Shown: one piece after another, positions 41,973 to 50,365 of the stretch
Numbering within the stretch: position 1 is the stretch's first letter
Layout: each line of letters opens with the position of its first letter
DNA from: Cobetia sp. L2A1
GTDB taxonomy: Bacteria; Pseudomonadota; Gammaproteobacteria; Pseudomonadales; Halomonadaceae
Assembly: GCF_009796845.1 (NCBI RefSeq)
Contig: NZ_CP047025.1
Span: 1,860,001 to 1,924,000 of the forward strand
Reading direction: 5' to 3'
DNA: 64,000 nucleotides
Notes under the pieces: model-generated
The model's input: the letters and a program-made list of their open reading frames with translations, nothing else
What the model was told of the DNA's origin: nothing
Database searches by the model: none
Program-made: the position numbers and the translations under genes

Positions 41973-42704
41973 TCAGCTGAACAACTTACCGAAGAGGCCT
42001 TTCTTGGGCGCCTGTTGCGGCACATTCGCGAAACGGCGCTCGATGCGTTTCTTGGCGTTGTACTTGGCGGCGTAATCCGCCTGAGCGCCCTTGAAAACAG
42101 CAGGGCCAGAAATGTCGACGTCGATGGAGGTGCCATGCCAGGCAAGCCATGCGGTTTCTTCCTGGCCCGGACGTGACGTCTTGCCGGAGGGTGCCAGGAT
42201 GACTTCATCCTCGGTCACGATGGCGTAGCCGATGATATAGGTATAAACACCCTCGACATTGGCTTCAGGGTTTTGCGCAAAATCGTAATCACAGACCACT
42301 TCCTGGCTACCGAAGCTCATCTTCATGCGGGGCTTCAAGGTGGCGACGGCGACGGCACCATTGGCGACGGCTGAGTAAACGCTGAAGCACAGCGCCACAG
42401 GGCCGCCCATGCGCTTGGCGATATCACGAGCCACGGTGATCTGTTCTTCGCCAGGCATCTCGTTGCTGGCGCCCTGGACATCGCCGTGATGATGCGCGAA
42501 GGGCACTTCACTGAGGCTGCAAGGGTAGGCACCGTCGATCAGGTACATTTGCTCGTCGGGCATCAGAATCGAGCAGCGCAGATCCAGGTCGTCATTATCC
42601 TTGTCATCACCGTTATCGACCCATTGCGCGCGAACCAGAAGATCACTGCTGCCCTTGGTCAGGTCTATCGTGGCGGTCTGGTCTGGCTTGCTGAGATTGA
42701 TCAT
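41973..42704 (-). CDS. TerD-fold protein of the Ter operon (TerA/TerF-like N-terminus)
   Basis: The 243-residue protein starts MINLSKPDQTATIDLTKGSS and has VDNGDDKDNDDLDLRCSILM, an acidic metal-binding loop of the TerD fold with LDLRC in place of DLDAS. The second half departs from TerD and ends in a basic tail (APKKGLFGKLFS), which may touch the membrane. AAGGAG lies 8 bases before the ATG. It sits between the CitE-like lyase and the TerZ-like gene. Its partners in other Ter systems are similarly placed, but its individual function is not known. Confidence 0.82.
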   Translation of the reverse strand: MINLSKPDQTATIDLTKGSSDLLVRAQWVDNGDDKDNDDLDLRCSILMPDEQMYLIDGAYPCSLSEVPFAHHHGDVQGASNEMPGEEQITVARDIAKRMGGPVALCFSVYSAVANGAVAVATLKPRMKMSFGSQEVVCDYDFAQNPEANVEGVYTYIIGYAIVTEDEVILAPSGKTSRPGQEETAWLAWHGTSIDVDISGPAVFKGAQADYAAKYNAKKRIERRFANVPQQAPKKGLFGKLFS

Positions 42705-42721
42705 GGTGTTGTCTCCTTGAT

Positions 42722-43597
42722 TCACGAGGTCGCGTTGATGTTCAAGCTTGAGATGCGACGTGCCCAGGTGGCATGACAGGTTTGTTCCATCATCTGCCCG
42801 TCGTGCCGGAATACGGCGGTATCGGAGTGAAGCAGAGCGTCTGCCTGCGCCTTTTGACGTGATAGCGCATGGGTGAAATGCGCTTCCACGACATCAATCT
42901 GACTCGGATGAATGCAGGTCTTGGCGTAAAAGCCCCACGCGATGTCTTGTGCAATTTCGCGAGATAGTGTGTCTGTTTCATCGATCAAGTCGCACACCGG
43001 TGCTGCCAGTTCGTAGCCTGCAGGCCTGAAGGTAGTGATGATCCGTTCCAGCGTGCCGCGCAAGGGCGTGTCATAGATGGTCTGCCCGGATTGACGTTTG
43101 AGACCGATAGCCCCCAGCAGATCATTTGCCCCGATACGCAAGGCAATCACGGGATTGGACAGTGCTTGAATGGCCTCCAGCAGCGCATCTGTGGTGGAGT
43201 CTCGAAACAGAGCGAGCGTCTCAAGCGTTGGCATGACGGCAAGCGTTGGTGCCATTTCAAGCACGACCTGCCACCCCGGTGCCGTCTCAGCATCGAATTT
43301 CGGTACGACCACGCCATCGATGCGTGCCATTGCCTCGGGCGATGCAATTAACTGTTGCAGCACAAGGGGAGAGCGCGGGCGCACGAAGCGCAGGAAGGGC
43401 ACGTCCAGCGGTGCTGTCTTGAGTGCCTTGATCAGTCGCCGAACGGCCCACGTCACTTCACTGTCGATGACGGCATCTTCGGTACAGATGATCAGTGATC
43501 GTGCCGTGTGGCAGCCTTCACTCAGGATGCTGTCCAGTGATTTATGCGTGGCTGGCACGTACAGCGAGGCGCCCAGATGCCCATAGAGTTCATTCAT
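42722..43597 (-). CDS. CitE-like HpcH/HpaI family C-C lyase of the Ter operon
   Basis: The 291-residue protein has the CitE/HpcH TIM-barrel pattern: LGASLYVPATHKSLDSIL at the N-terminus, LIICTEDAVIDSEV, DGVVVPKFD, PTLAVMPTLETLALF and AKTCIHPSQIDVVEAHF. The IHPSQI block is a strong marker of citrate lyase beta-like enzymes, and E-D and K-F-D residues would bind Mg and substrate. Comparative work on Ter systems predicts that this lyase takes part in making a nucleoside-like metabolite with the phosphoribosyltransferases encoded beside it. Its ATG overlaps the preceding stop by four bases. Confidence 0.88.
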   Translation of the reverse strand: MNELYGHLGASLYVPATHKSLDSILSEGCHTARSLIICTEDAVIDSEVTWAVRRLIKALKTAPLDVPFLRFVRPRSPLVLQQLIASPEAMARIDGVVVPKFDAETAPGWQVVLEMAPTLAVMPTLETLALFRDSTTDALLEAIQALSNPVIALRIGANDLLGAIGLKRQSGQTIYDTPLRGTLERIITTFRPAGYELAAPVCDLIDETDTLSREIAQDIAWGFYAKTCIHPSQIDVVEAHFTHALSRQKAQADALLHSDTAVFRHDGQMMEQTCHATWARRISSLNINATS

Positions 43598-44766
43598 TGG
43601 GTGGCCTCGTCGCGTCGTCCATCACGCTCCAGCGCCTTGATCAGTGCGCAGGCATGAAACGGCATGTCGGCGTCTACGATCACCGGAACCTCTTTCTCTT
43701 CGGCCAACAGCAACAGGTGTTCAACGTCGGGATGCTCACGGTCGCGCACCATCAACAGTGCGGGGACGCGGCGCAGCATGACGCGGGTTGCCTCGGCGAT
43801 ACCCGGCTTGATGTGATTGATGTCTTCAATCGCATAGTCCTGGCGAATCTGACTCAGCATATCGCGCATCAATGCCTGTTGGCGCAAGCGGTCGCTATCG
43901 CGAGTGACGTCATCAGAGATGTCGATGTCGTTGCCTAAATGAGCTGCAATACGTTCGATGAAGGCTTGCGATTGATCGTGCTCAGCCAACTCGTCATAGA
44001 TGACGCAACCATGAAAGGCACCCATGGGTACCTGGTCGTTCAAGACGGAACGAGAGACCAATCCCGAGACAGTAGCGTTCAGAATGCCCGACGGAATGGC
44101 ATAGTCTTCGTAAGTGGCAGCATAATCGGCGGTGCCTCCGATATCGGAGACGACAGCCAGGCGCACGGGGACTTCGGATTGCTGACGACTGTGACGCTTA
44201 GCGTTGTAATGATTGAGGTCACGCTTAAGCTCACCGGTGATGACGCCCTTGGCGGTCCATGCATCCACGAACACGATGCGATTCGCTGAAACGCCGACTT
44301 CATCGAGAAGATAGTCCAGCGCGGCATGATCGATGCCTCGGTCCCGAATGATCGAGACGCTGTAATGTGCCGCTGCCTGGCCCTCATGATCTACTAGCGC
44401 CCGGCGTAGCAGGGCACCCACCGGCGTGCCGGCGCGTACTAGACTCACCAGCACCAGCGGTGATTCACTGCGGCCGTATTCCAATAGCAGTTGGCGCGCC
44501 AACTGGTGGATCTCACTGGCCAGTCGCGGGGCATAACGGGTGCACAGTGTATCGAAGAGCTTCAGATATTCAGCGCTCGGTGCGGGTTCACGGTGGATCA
44601 TCTCACTGTAATGCGCCTCACCTGACTGAATGCGACGCTCCTTCTCCTCAATACTGAGGAACTGGCCCTCGATCGGGGTCAACAGGAAGTGACAATCGTC
44701 AGGCTGATAGGAGCCATGCAGCGGTGCCTTCGGTGGCACTTGCGACATTGTGGCCATCGTCGTCAT
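43594..44766 (-). CDS. StiP-family protein: phosphoribosyltransferase fold plus PELOTA-like RNA-binding domain
   Basis: The 390-residue protein starts with a conserved leader (SYQPDDCHFLLTPIEGQFLS), followed by a phosphoribosyltransferase-like core (PLVLVSLVRAGTPVGALLRR; NRIVFVDAWTAKGVITGELK, a PRPP-loop-like segment) and, after about residue 290, a Pelota-like RNA-binding domain (HIKPGIAEATRVMLRRVPALLMVRD). Databases call this family cysteine protease StiP, but the sequence supports a PRTase fold rather than a protease. GAGGAG lies 8 bases before the ATG. It overlaps the HAD gene upstream and the CitE gene downstream, both by ATGA. Confidence 0.88.
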   Translation of the reverse strand: MTTMATMSQVPPKAPLHGSYQPDDCHFLLTPIEGQFLSIEEKERRIQSGEAHYSEMIHREPAPSAEYLKLFDTLCTRYAPRLASEIHQLARQLLLEYGRSESPLVLVSLVRAGTPVGALLRRALVDHEGQAAAHYSVSIIRDRGIDHAALDYLLDEVGVSANRIVFVDAWTAKGVITGELKRDLNHYNAKRHSRQQSEVPVRLAVVSDIGGTADYAATYEDYAIPSGILNATVSGLVSRSVLNDQVPMGAFHGCVIYDELAEHDQSQAFIERIAAHLGNDIDISDDVTRDSDRLRQQALMRDMLSQIRQDYAIEDINHIKPGIAEATRVMLRRVPALLMVRDREHPDVEHLLLLAEEKEVPVIVDADMPFHACALIKALERDGRRDEATQ

Positions 44767-45518
44767 TGGGCATGCTCCTCGAGCTGATTCCAGATCTGGC
44801 TGCGTGTCGGGATGACGCTCATGTCACTGCCGGCCATGAATTTCAGGTCGGAGAGACTGTCACCCAGTGCGATCACGGTGTCCTCGGGCTGACGGTTGAG
44901 CACCTGTTCCAGCAGATAGTCACAGGTCGCAGCCTTGCAGGTATACGCCGGGCGCATTGCTGCATTGCGACGATTCATGTGCAGCGTCAGGTCGTGAGCG
45001 ACGGCCACATCAAGCAGGGCTTGATGAAGCCCTGGCGGAAGAGACTCTGGCGCCTTGATCGATAGATAGACGGGCACTTCAAGGTCACTCAGCTCGCGCA
45101 ATGACAGTGTCACTTCGGGGAACTGTCGTGCGAGAATCTCGCTCAATGCCTGTCGTGCGCCAGCAATGCTGGTCGCGGCAGCGGCTTGCTGAGGCGCGAG
45201 ATGCTGTTGCCATGCTGGCAGCAACTGTCCCTTGTGCAGAAGAAGCGCCCCATGGCTGACCACGGCGTAACCGCTGACAAAGTCGAGAGTGACGCGCTCC
45301 AGGGCATAACTGGTGCGGCCCGTGACTGGCACGATGATATCGGCCTGGCTGCTGAAGACTTCCCATAGGCGCTGCTGCTGCGGCGTTTGCCAGGACAACG
45401 GCTTGCCATCGCCATCGACAGCGGCCATGTGAGTCCGCGTGGTACCGGAAGGCAGCGAACGCTCACTGGCGAACAGCGTGTCATCGAGGTCTGTCAGTAG
45501 AATGAGCCGACCCGCCAT
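44763..45518 (-). CDS. HAD-superfamily phosphatase of the Ter operon
   Basis: The 251-residue protein begins with the HAD nucleophile motif LILLTDLDDTLF (two aspartates), has IIVPVTGRT as motif II, and motif III/IV near the C-terminus (YTCKAATCDYLLEQ with the lysine; VIALGDSLSDLKFM). It resembles Cof-type or sucrose-phosphate-phosphatase-like HADs with a C2 cap. It may remove a phosphate from the product of the adjacent phosphoribosyltransferases. Its start overlaps the end of the preceding TRSP gene by one base, and its stop overlaps the next start. Confidence 0.9.
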   Translation of the reverse strand: MAGRLILLTDLDDTLFASERSLPSGTTRTHMAAVDGDGKPLSWQTPQQQRLWEVFSSQADIIVPVTGRTSYALERVTLDFVSGYAVVSHGALLLHKGQLLPAWQQHLAPQQAAAATSIAGARQALSEILARQFPEVTLSLRELSDLEVPVYLSIKAPESLPPGLHQALLDVAVAHDLTLHMNRRNAAMRPAYTCKAATCDYLLEQVLNRQPEDTVIALGDSLSDLKFMAGSDMSVIPTRSQIWNQLEEHAQ

Positions 45519-46714
45519 CAGACCGTCTCCTCCGTTGCAGGAGTAGCATGTGCCTGACGCCCATGAGCGACATGAGCCTCCTGCAACGCGATCGAGTAAC
45601 GAGGAGTCTCGACGCCGTCAAAGGCCATCGGGTGTCGGCATACATCAGCGTTATAGAGAAAGTGGCGCTTCTTGGGCTGGCCGAGTGCCGGTATCTCCAG
45701 GTGGCTGGCGATGCCATCACCGAGGGCAATCGGGGAGCGGGTCGAGCTCTGGAAGCGTACGTCATGGCCCGCCTTTGACAGCGCGAGCGCCACGCGGAAG
45801 GGCGCATCCAGAAACTCCCCCATGCCATAGATCACGAGAGGCCCTGTGGTAGCGGGGTCACCTACTTGCTCCAGACGTGACCGTAGCGCCTCGGGCATCG
45901 GATCAGGGGCGTGCCCCATCCGCTTGCCGAACAGACCATCCTGCTCAAGCGGCAGCGGGTGTGCTGCTCGATCTTCCTGCATCAGCACATCACAGAAGTC
46001 GGTATCGACATCCTCTGGTAGCACCGCGTCATGATCAGCGTCCGGCGTGAAGGTGAATGTCCCCGCCATCAACTGAACGAAGCGCACGTCCAGATGTGCC
46101 GGCAGCGCTTCAAGCAGTCGTGCACGTGCTTCATCGGTCAGCCAGCTGACCAGCGAGACGATGTGCAGGCGAGTGACGTTGGTCAGCACTGCCTGGTCGA
46201 CAAGCGCACTGGCCAGCTGAGCCAGCGTCAGGCCGGTGGAGATTTCATCGTCGACCAACACAAGATCAGAGGCACCGGCGACGACGACAGCCGCCTCCTG
46301 ACTCAGATGTGCCATATGCATGGTATCTGCGTGCGAGTGTGCTTCGCGAATGCGTATCCAGGGCTCCGGGACAAGAAAACGGGTGGTGTGCTGGTAGATA
46401 CAGTCACAGTGAAGATGACCAATATGTCGAGCCACGCCCGCGCCCAGTCCGACGGCTGTTTCAGCCATGCCGACCACGTAGGCACGTTCTCCGACCAGTT
46501 CAATCTTCTCGGCCAATTCGGCGTGTATCCGGTCCATCGTCATGGGGTCCACGGGAACATGCTTGCCGAGTACGCGAGAGACGAACAGATAGCCGCGGCG
46601 TGGATTGAGACGCGAGGCAAAGGTGAGTAGCTCATCGAGCCGTTCAGCACTCTCGGTCAGTGTCAGGTCCAATCGACCGGCGGCAATGTGCTGTGTGAGG
46701 GTCTGAGCTGTCAT
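45518..46714 (-). CDS. Phosphoribosyltransferase with C-terminal TRSP domain
   Basis: The 398-residue protein has a type I phosphoribosyltransferase-like domain with the PRPP loop in AGASDLVLVDDEISTGLTLA (two acidic residues before ISTGLT) and a C-terminal TRSP-type domain (QDGLFGKRMGHAPDPMPEAL; PLVIYGMGEFLDAPFRVALA). The ATG at 46714 has AGGAAG 8 bases upstream; a longer frame to 46786 overlaps the membrane-protein gene. It is one of the four enzymes in the Ter-linked biosynthetic module, thought to build a ribosylated compound. Confidence 0.9.
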   Translation of the reverse strand: MTAQTLTQHIAAGRLDLTLTESAERLDELLTFASRLNPRRGYLFVSRVLGKHVPVDPMTMDRIHAELAEKIELVGERAYVVGMAETAVGLGAGVARHIGHLHCDCIYQHTTRFLVPEPWIRIREAHSHADTMHMAHLSQEAAVVVAGASDLVLVDDEISTGLTLAQLASALVDQAVLTNVTRLHIVSLVSWLTDEARARLLEALPAHLDVRFVQLMAGTFTFTPDADHDAVLPEDVDTDFCDVLMQEDRAAHPLPLEQDGLFGKRMGHAPDPMPEALRSRLEQVGDPATTGPLVIYGMGEFLDAPFRVALALSKAGHDVRFQSSTRSPIALGDGIASHLEIPALGQPKKRHFLYNADVCRHPMAFDGVETPRYSIALQEAHVAHGRQAHATPATEETV

Positions 46715-47139
46715 GCGGCAGGCTTCCTGTTGAGGCGGAGACTCTGGAAAGATCGCTTGACCAACTGAGTCAGCACGTAGACGCACCAGCCAGAGAGGCT
46801 GAGTACGGCGACGAGGCTGAGTTGATATTCAGGCGTTATCGCGCCAAACAGTCTTTCCAGAATCATCCAGAGGGGCATCGCCAGCAAGGAAGGAATGACG
46901 AGGACATGCCAGAGCATCTCTACGCGACTGAGGCGCACGCGGTATCGACTAAGCGCGAGGGCCCAGGGACGATGAAGGAAGGTCGCGGCAACAGCGATGG
47001 ACCCGAGAGTGATGGGGATCAGGCACCACAATGGTTGCTGCTGGAATCCAAGCCAAAAGCTGCTCCAGGTAACGAGAAGCCAGAAAGCGCCTTCTACTGC
47101 ACCGATGAAATCGGCACGCAGTTTTGAACGTGTAGACAT
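46711..47139 (-). CDS. Small membrane protein of the Ter operon
   Basis: The 142-residue protein has four hydrophobic segments: FIGAVEGAFWLLVTWSSFWL, LWCLIPITLGSIAVAATFL, VEMLWHVLVIPSLLAMPLWM and LVAVLSLSGWCVYVLTQLV, with basic loops. I recognise no family. The ATG at 47139 has GGAG 5 bases upstream; a longer frame to 47277 is less likely. Its stop overlaps the TRSP gene start by four bases. Its position between TerD and the biosynthetic enzymes suggests that it links the pathway to the membrane, perhaps as a transporter or anchor; this is inference. Confidence 0.72.
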   Translation of the reverse strand: MSTRSKLRADFIGAVEGAFWLLVTWSSFWLGFQQQPLWCLIPITLGSIAVAATFLHRPWALALSRYRVRLSRVEMLWHVLVIPSLLAMPLWMILERLFGAITPEYQLSLVAVLSLSGWCVYVLTQLVKRSFQSLRLNRKPAA

Positions 47140-47156
47140 TGAGACTCCGAAATAGG

Positions 47157-47178
47157 GACGGGGGCCGTGGCCCCCGCC
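47157..47178. terminator. GC-rich hairpin after the second TerD gene
   Basis: GGGGGCC and GGCCCCC lie back to back around GT, followed on the minus strand by the next gene's leader. It may weaken read-through into the biosynthetic genes. Confidence 0.4.
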
Positions 47179-47195
47179 ATCAGTACAGCTGAGGC

Positions 47196-47774
47196 TTAAC
47201 TCGCGCTCAAACCATACTTGCTTGCCAAACCGGCGAGGCCATTGGAGAAGCCTTGCCCAATGGCCTTGAACTTCCATTCACCGTTGTTACGGTAAACTTC
47301 ACAGAAGATCATGGAATTTTCCACGGAGTAATCTTCAGACAGGTCGTAACGAACGACTTCCTGGCTGGACTCGAGGTTGACGATGCGTGCGAAGGCATTT
47401 TCAATGCCGCCGAAGTTCTGGCCACGAGATTCGGCTTCGTGAATGGTGACGGTGACGGCCAGTTTCTCGACATCGGCTGGTACCTTCTCCAGATCGACGA
47501 TGATGACTTCGTCGTCGCCATCACCCTCACCGGTGAGGTTGTCACCGGTATGCTCAACCGAACCATCGACAGACTTCAGGTTGCCGTAGAAGATGAAGTC
47601 CTTGTCCTGGCGACACTTGCCTTCGCTGTTGAGCAGGAAAACACTGGCGTCCAGATCGAATTCAGCGCCGGTCGTAACGCGGTTGTCCCACCCCAGCCCG
47701 ATATGAATCTTGCGAATCCCCGGCGATTCCTTGCTCAGGGAGATGTTGCCGCCTTTGGAAAGAGAAATAGCCAT
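47196..47774 (-). CDS. terE: TerD-family protein (TerD/TerE type)
   Basis: The 192-residue protein is a classical TerD domain: MAISLSKGGNISLSKESPG, GLGWDNRVTTGAEFDLDASV, then TGDNLTGEGDGDDEVIIVDL, which holds the acidic calcium-binding loop, and IHEAESRGQNFGGIENAFAR. The neighbour upstream is a close paralogue. Assignment to TerE rather than TerD is a guess from order (terB-terC-terD-terE). TerD proteins bind calcium and associate with the TerC membrane complex in the cytoplasm. Confidence 0.88.
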   Translation of the reverse strand: MAISLSKGGNISLSKESPGIRKIHIGLGWDNRVTTGAEFDLDASVFLLNSEGKCRQDKDFIFYGNLKSVDGSVEHTGDNLTGEGDGDDEVIIVDLEKVPADVEKLAVTVTIHEAESRGQNFGGIENAFARIVNLESSQEVVRYDLSEDYSVENSMIFCEVYRNNGEWKFKAIGQGFSNGLAGLASKYGLSAS

Positions 47775-47825
47775 CGTGGTGAACGTCCTATCACTGGTGA
47801 ATGTTCAGAATGAATCAAATGTGGA

Positions 47826-47846
47826 CAGGCCCGATCGCCGGGCCTG
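47826..47846. terminator. Short hairpin between the two classical TerD genes
   Basis: CAGGCCCG (47826-47833) pairs with CGGGCCTG (47839-47846) around ATCGC. It lies between two terD-type genes on the minus strand and has no T run. Confidence 0.4.
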
Positions 47847-47867
47847 CCTGTAGCCTTGCGGCCGGTT

Positions 47868-48440
47868 TTACTGTAGGCCATAGCCTTTCAAGAAGGCGGC
47901 CAGGCCGCCGGCAAAGCCGTCGCCCTTGGCGACGAAACGCCAGTCGCCGTCTTTCTTGTACAGCTCACCAAAGATCACTGCTGTTTCGGCAGAGTAGTCT
48001 TCGGTCAGGTCGTAGCGAGCGACCGCTTCTTCCTTGCCGTCCTGAAGAATGCGGATGTAGGCGTTATCGACCATGCCGAAGTTCTGACCGCGAGCATCTG
48101 CTTCGTGAATGGTGACCACGACCACGATCTTGGCAACAGAGGCGTCAATCTTGGTGGTATCCACGATGATGCTTTCATCATCGCCGTCACCTTCGCCGGT
48201 CAGGTTGTCGCCGGTAGAGGAAACGCCGCCACACGGGGAGGCCAGATTTCCGTAGAAGACCAATGATTTCTCGGCGCCCACCGGCTTGCCAGCGTCATCC
48301 AGCATGAGTGCGGAGGCATCGAGGTCGAAATCGGCGCCATCGGTAATGCGTGCATCCCAGCCCATACCCAGAGTGAATTTGGTCGCGCCCTGTGCTTCCT
48401 TGGCGAGATTGATACGACTGCCTTTGCTAAGGTCGATCAT
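47868..48440 (-). CDS. terD: TerD-family calcium-binding stress protein
   Basis: The 190-residue protein has the full TerD set: MIDLSKGSRINLAKEAQGAT, LGMGWDARITDGADFDLDAS, TGDNLTGEGDGDDESIIVDT and IHEADARGQNFGMVDNAYIR. The acidic DxDxS and GDGDDE loops match the calcium-binding positions known from characterised TerD domains. AGGAG lies 7 bases before the ATG. It is transcribed after terC and before the terE-like gene; the two TerD copies share most motifs and are probably an old duplication. Confidence 0.92.
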   Translation of the reverse strand: MIDLSKGSRINLAKEAQGATKFTLGMGWDARITDGADFDLDASALMLDDAGKPVGAEKSLVFYGNLASPCGGVSSTGDNLTGEGDGDDESIIVDTTKIDASVAKIVVVVTIHEADARGQNFGMVDNAYIRILQDGKEEAVARYDLTEDYSAETAVIFGELYKKDGDWRFVAKGDGFAGGLAAFLKGYGLQ

Positions 48441-48481
48441 GAATAAACTCCTGTGATTGGGGTCAGTGCCGGTGGTGAGGC

Positions 48482-48514
48482 ACTGGCAAACACCCTTGTG
48501 AGATGCTTGCCAGT
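48482..48514. promoter_or_regulatory. Inverted repeat between terC and terD
   Basis: ACTGGCAA (48482-48489) pairs with TTGCCAGT (48507-48514) around 17 bases. It lies in the leader of terD within the operon and may tune expression. Confidence 0.35.
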
Positions 48515-48540
48515 ACCCCCTCGCGGGGATACCGGGTCGA

Positions 48541-49545
48541 TCAGGACTGTTTATCGGTGTGCGGTTCTGCCTTGCCCGGGAAAACCAGACTCGCCAGGAC
48601 CCCGCCAATGATAAGTCCAAGCACCACGAACAGACTGATTTGGTGGTCGATGTGGTAGATATCAAGCGCCGACGTCGCAAGCTTGACCGCAATGAAGACC
48701 AGTACCAGTGCAACCGCCTTTTCAAGATGCACCAGAAGCTTGGCCGCGGCCGCCAGCATGAAGTACAGATTACGCAGCCCCAGAATGGCAAAGATCACGG
48801 AGGCGTAGATCAGGAAGGGCTCCTGAGTGATCGCCACGATGGCCGGTACGCTATCGAAGCTGAAGATGATGTCCGAGATCTCGATACAGATCAGGCATAG
48901 CAGTACCGGCGTGGCATAGAAGCGGGCACGCTGGGGGAGGGTAAGGCCCTCACGCTCGGCAATCGCCCTTGCGTCCTTGCCACTCACCACGAACTGCTTG
49001 CCGACCATGTGCGGGAAGACCGGCATGAATTTCTGCGTCAGACGGACTGACCAATGCCCGGAATAGTCTTCCGAGGTCTCGTCATCACCGCTACCACCAA
49101 ACATCTTGATGCCCGTCCACAGCACGATGGCCGCAAACAGCAGTTCGACCCACTGCGACATACCGAATAGCGCCGTGCCTGCCGCCACGAAGATGGCGCG
49201 GAAGATAAGCGCCCCTGCAATGCCGTAATAAAGAATGCGGTGCTGCAGAATGCCTTTGATATTGAAGCTGGCGAAGATGGCGACGAACACCATCATGTTG
49301 TCAATTGACAGCGCCTTCTCAAGGACATATCCCGACAGAAACAGACTGGCGGATTCTTCCGAGTAGCGAAGGTGCAGATAGCCGTAAAACGCCATCGCCA
49401 ACACTACCCAGAAGACTGACCATCCCAGCGCATCCTTGAATGTCACTTCTTCGGCATTTCTATGCGCAAACAGGTCAAGCCATACGGAAGCAATGACCAC
49501 CACCGCCAGCACGATGACTGCTTCCATCGGGTATCCAAATTCCAT
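48541..49545 (-). CDS. terC: TerC-family integral membrane protein
   Basis: The 334-residue protein has about nine membrane segments and the TerC core: YVLEKALSIDNMMVFVAIFA in the third region and LICIEISDIIFSFDSVPAIV with FAILGLRNLYFML in the sixth. The intramembrane acidic residues in SIDN and FSFDSVPA are the family's probable metal-binding or transport sites. It is the membrane hub of Ter complexes. ATG at 49545 (after a TTG) has AAGGAG 9 bases upstream. Its start lies 14 bases after the terB stop. Confidence 0.96.
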   Translation of the reverse strand: MEFGYPMEAVIVLAVVVIASVWLDLFAHRNAEEVTFKDALGWSVFWVVLAMAFYGYLHLRYSEESASLFLSGYVLEKALSIDNMMVFVAIFASFNIKGILQHRILYYGIAGALIFRAIFVAAGTALFGMSQWVELLFAAIVLWTGIKMFGGSGDDETSEDYSGHWSVRLTQKFMPVFPHMVGKQFVVSGKDARAIAEREGLTLPQRARFYATPVLLCLICIEISDIIFSFDSVPAIVAITQEPFLIYASVIFAILGLRNLYFMLAAAAKLLVHLEKAVALVLVFIAVKLATSALDIYHIDHQISLFVVLGLIIGGVLASLVFPGKAEPHTDKQS

Positions 49546-49559
49546 CAAGTCTCGCTCCT

Positions 49560-50024
49560 TTATAGACCGAAGTCTGTCGGGTCGAGACCCAGTTCACGGG
49601 CAATGACCGTCGCTTTGGCTTTTTCTGCTGCGTCGAAGTCACCATCCGCTCCGCCAATGGCAATCGCAAGACGTACCACCATGCGCGCCTGGTCATCGTT
49701 CTTCTTGACCTTGCCGATGTCATTCAGCGCGGTGATCTCAGCCAGATCGGCATCTGTATCTGGATTCTGAGGATCAAGGGAGTCCAGATAGTTCTTGAAC
49801 TTGCGCGCGACCTCGGAGGGATCGAATACGCTGAGCGCCTCATGATTGCGGACAAACGCGATGGTCTTCTGTTTTTCATCACGAGAAATTTCTCCATCTG
49901 CGACGGCGATCATGGCACTGGCTGCCATGGCGGCATTCAGGAAGCTCTCGGATTTGTATTTTTTCGCTTCAGTCTTGAGGGAGTTAAAAGATTCTCTTGC
50001 TTTCGACACGATTGAGTTGAGCAT
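49560..50024 (-). CDS. terB: TerB-family protein
   Basis: The 154-residue, all-helical protein has the TerB domain with its acidic metal-binding DGEISRDEKQKTIAFVRNHE near residue 43 and the repeated GGADGDFDAAEKAKATVIAR near residue 125. TerB binds metal and interacts with TerC at the inner membrane. AAGGAA lies 5 bases before the ATG. It is the first gene of the minus operon and diverges from terA. Confidence 0.95.
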   Translation of the reverse strand: MLNSIVSKARESFNSLKTEAKKYKSESFLNAAMAASAMIAVADGEISRDEKQKTIAFVRNHEALSVFDPSEVARKFKNYLDSLDPQNPDTDADLAEITALNDIGKVKKNDDQARMVVRLAIAIGGADGDFDAAEKAKATVIARELGLDPTDFGL

Positions 50025-50365
50025 GATATTTCCTTGCGGTTAGCGTGTGACTCACGGTGACAGCTACAGCGTACCTTAAAAAACAGAGGAGGCAATAAGA
50101 AAGGCTGCTTCGGAGGGAGTCAGTTGATCTGTTATCGTGCAAACGTTGACCTGTATGGCAGATGAACTCTTTTTAATAATGAATGTAACATTAACCAATT
50201 TGGAAAATCCGACCGAACAAGCTGAGAAGCGTATACTGGTTTTTGACGATATTTTCCGGTACACGTGGATTTTATAAGCCTGTATGGTAAGTCGATACTT
50301 ACTAAAGATAATGTCCATAAGTTGTTATAAATCTATCATTAACGAATTTTTCATGGAGTGTTCAT
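50025..50365. promoter_or_regulatory. Divergent promoter region of the Ter island
   Basis: The 341-base AT-rich region between terB and terA has no gene. It carries a palindrome GTAAGT-CGAT-ACTTAC (50287-50302), about 65 bases before terA, that could be the site of an unknown regulator. A TTGACC (50146-50151) and TAATAAT nearby are promoter-like but their spacing is not ideal. No regulator gene is found in the island. Confidence 0.5.

Noticed and set aside
43594..44766. Annotation of the StiP protein as a cysteine protease
   Set aside because: I see a phosphoribosyltransferase-like core and a Pelota-like domain but no convincing protease triad; the database name is not supported by the sequence.
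50146..50180. A sigma-70 promoter in the terA-terB gap
   Set aside because: The TTGACC and TAATAAT elements are spaced too far apart for a confident call.
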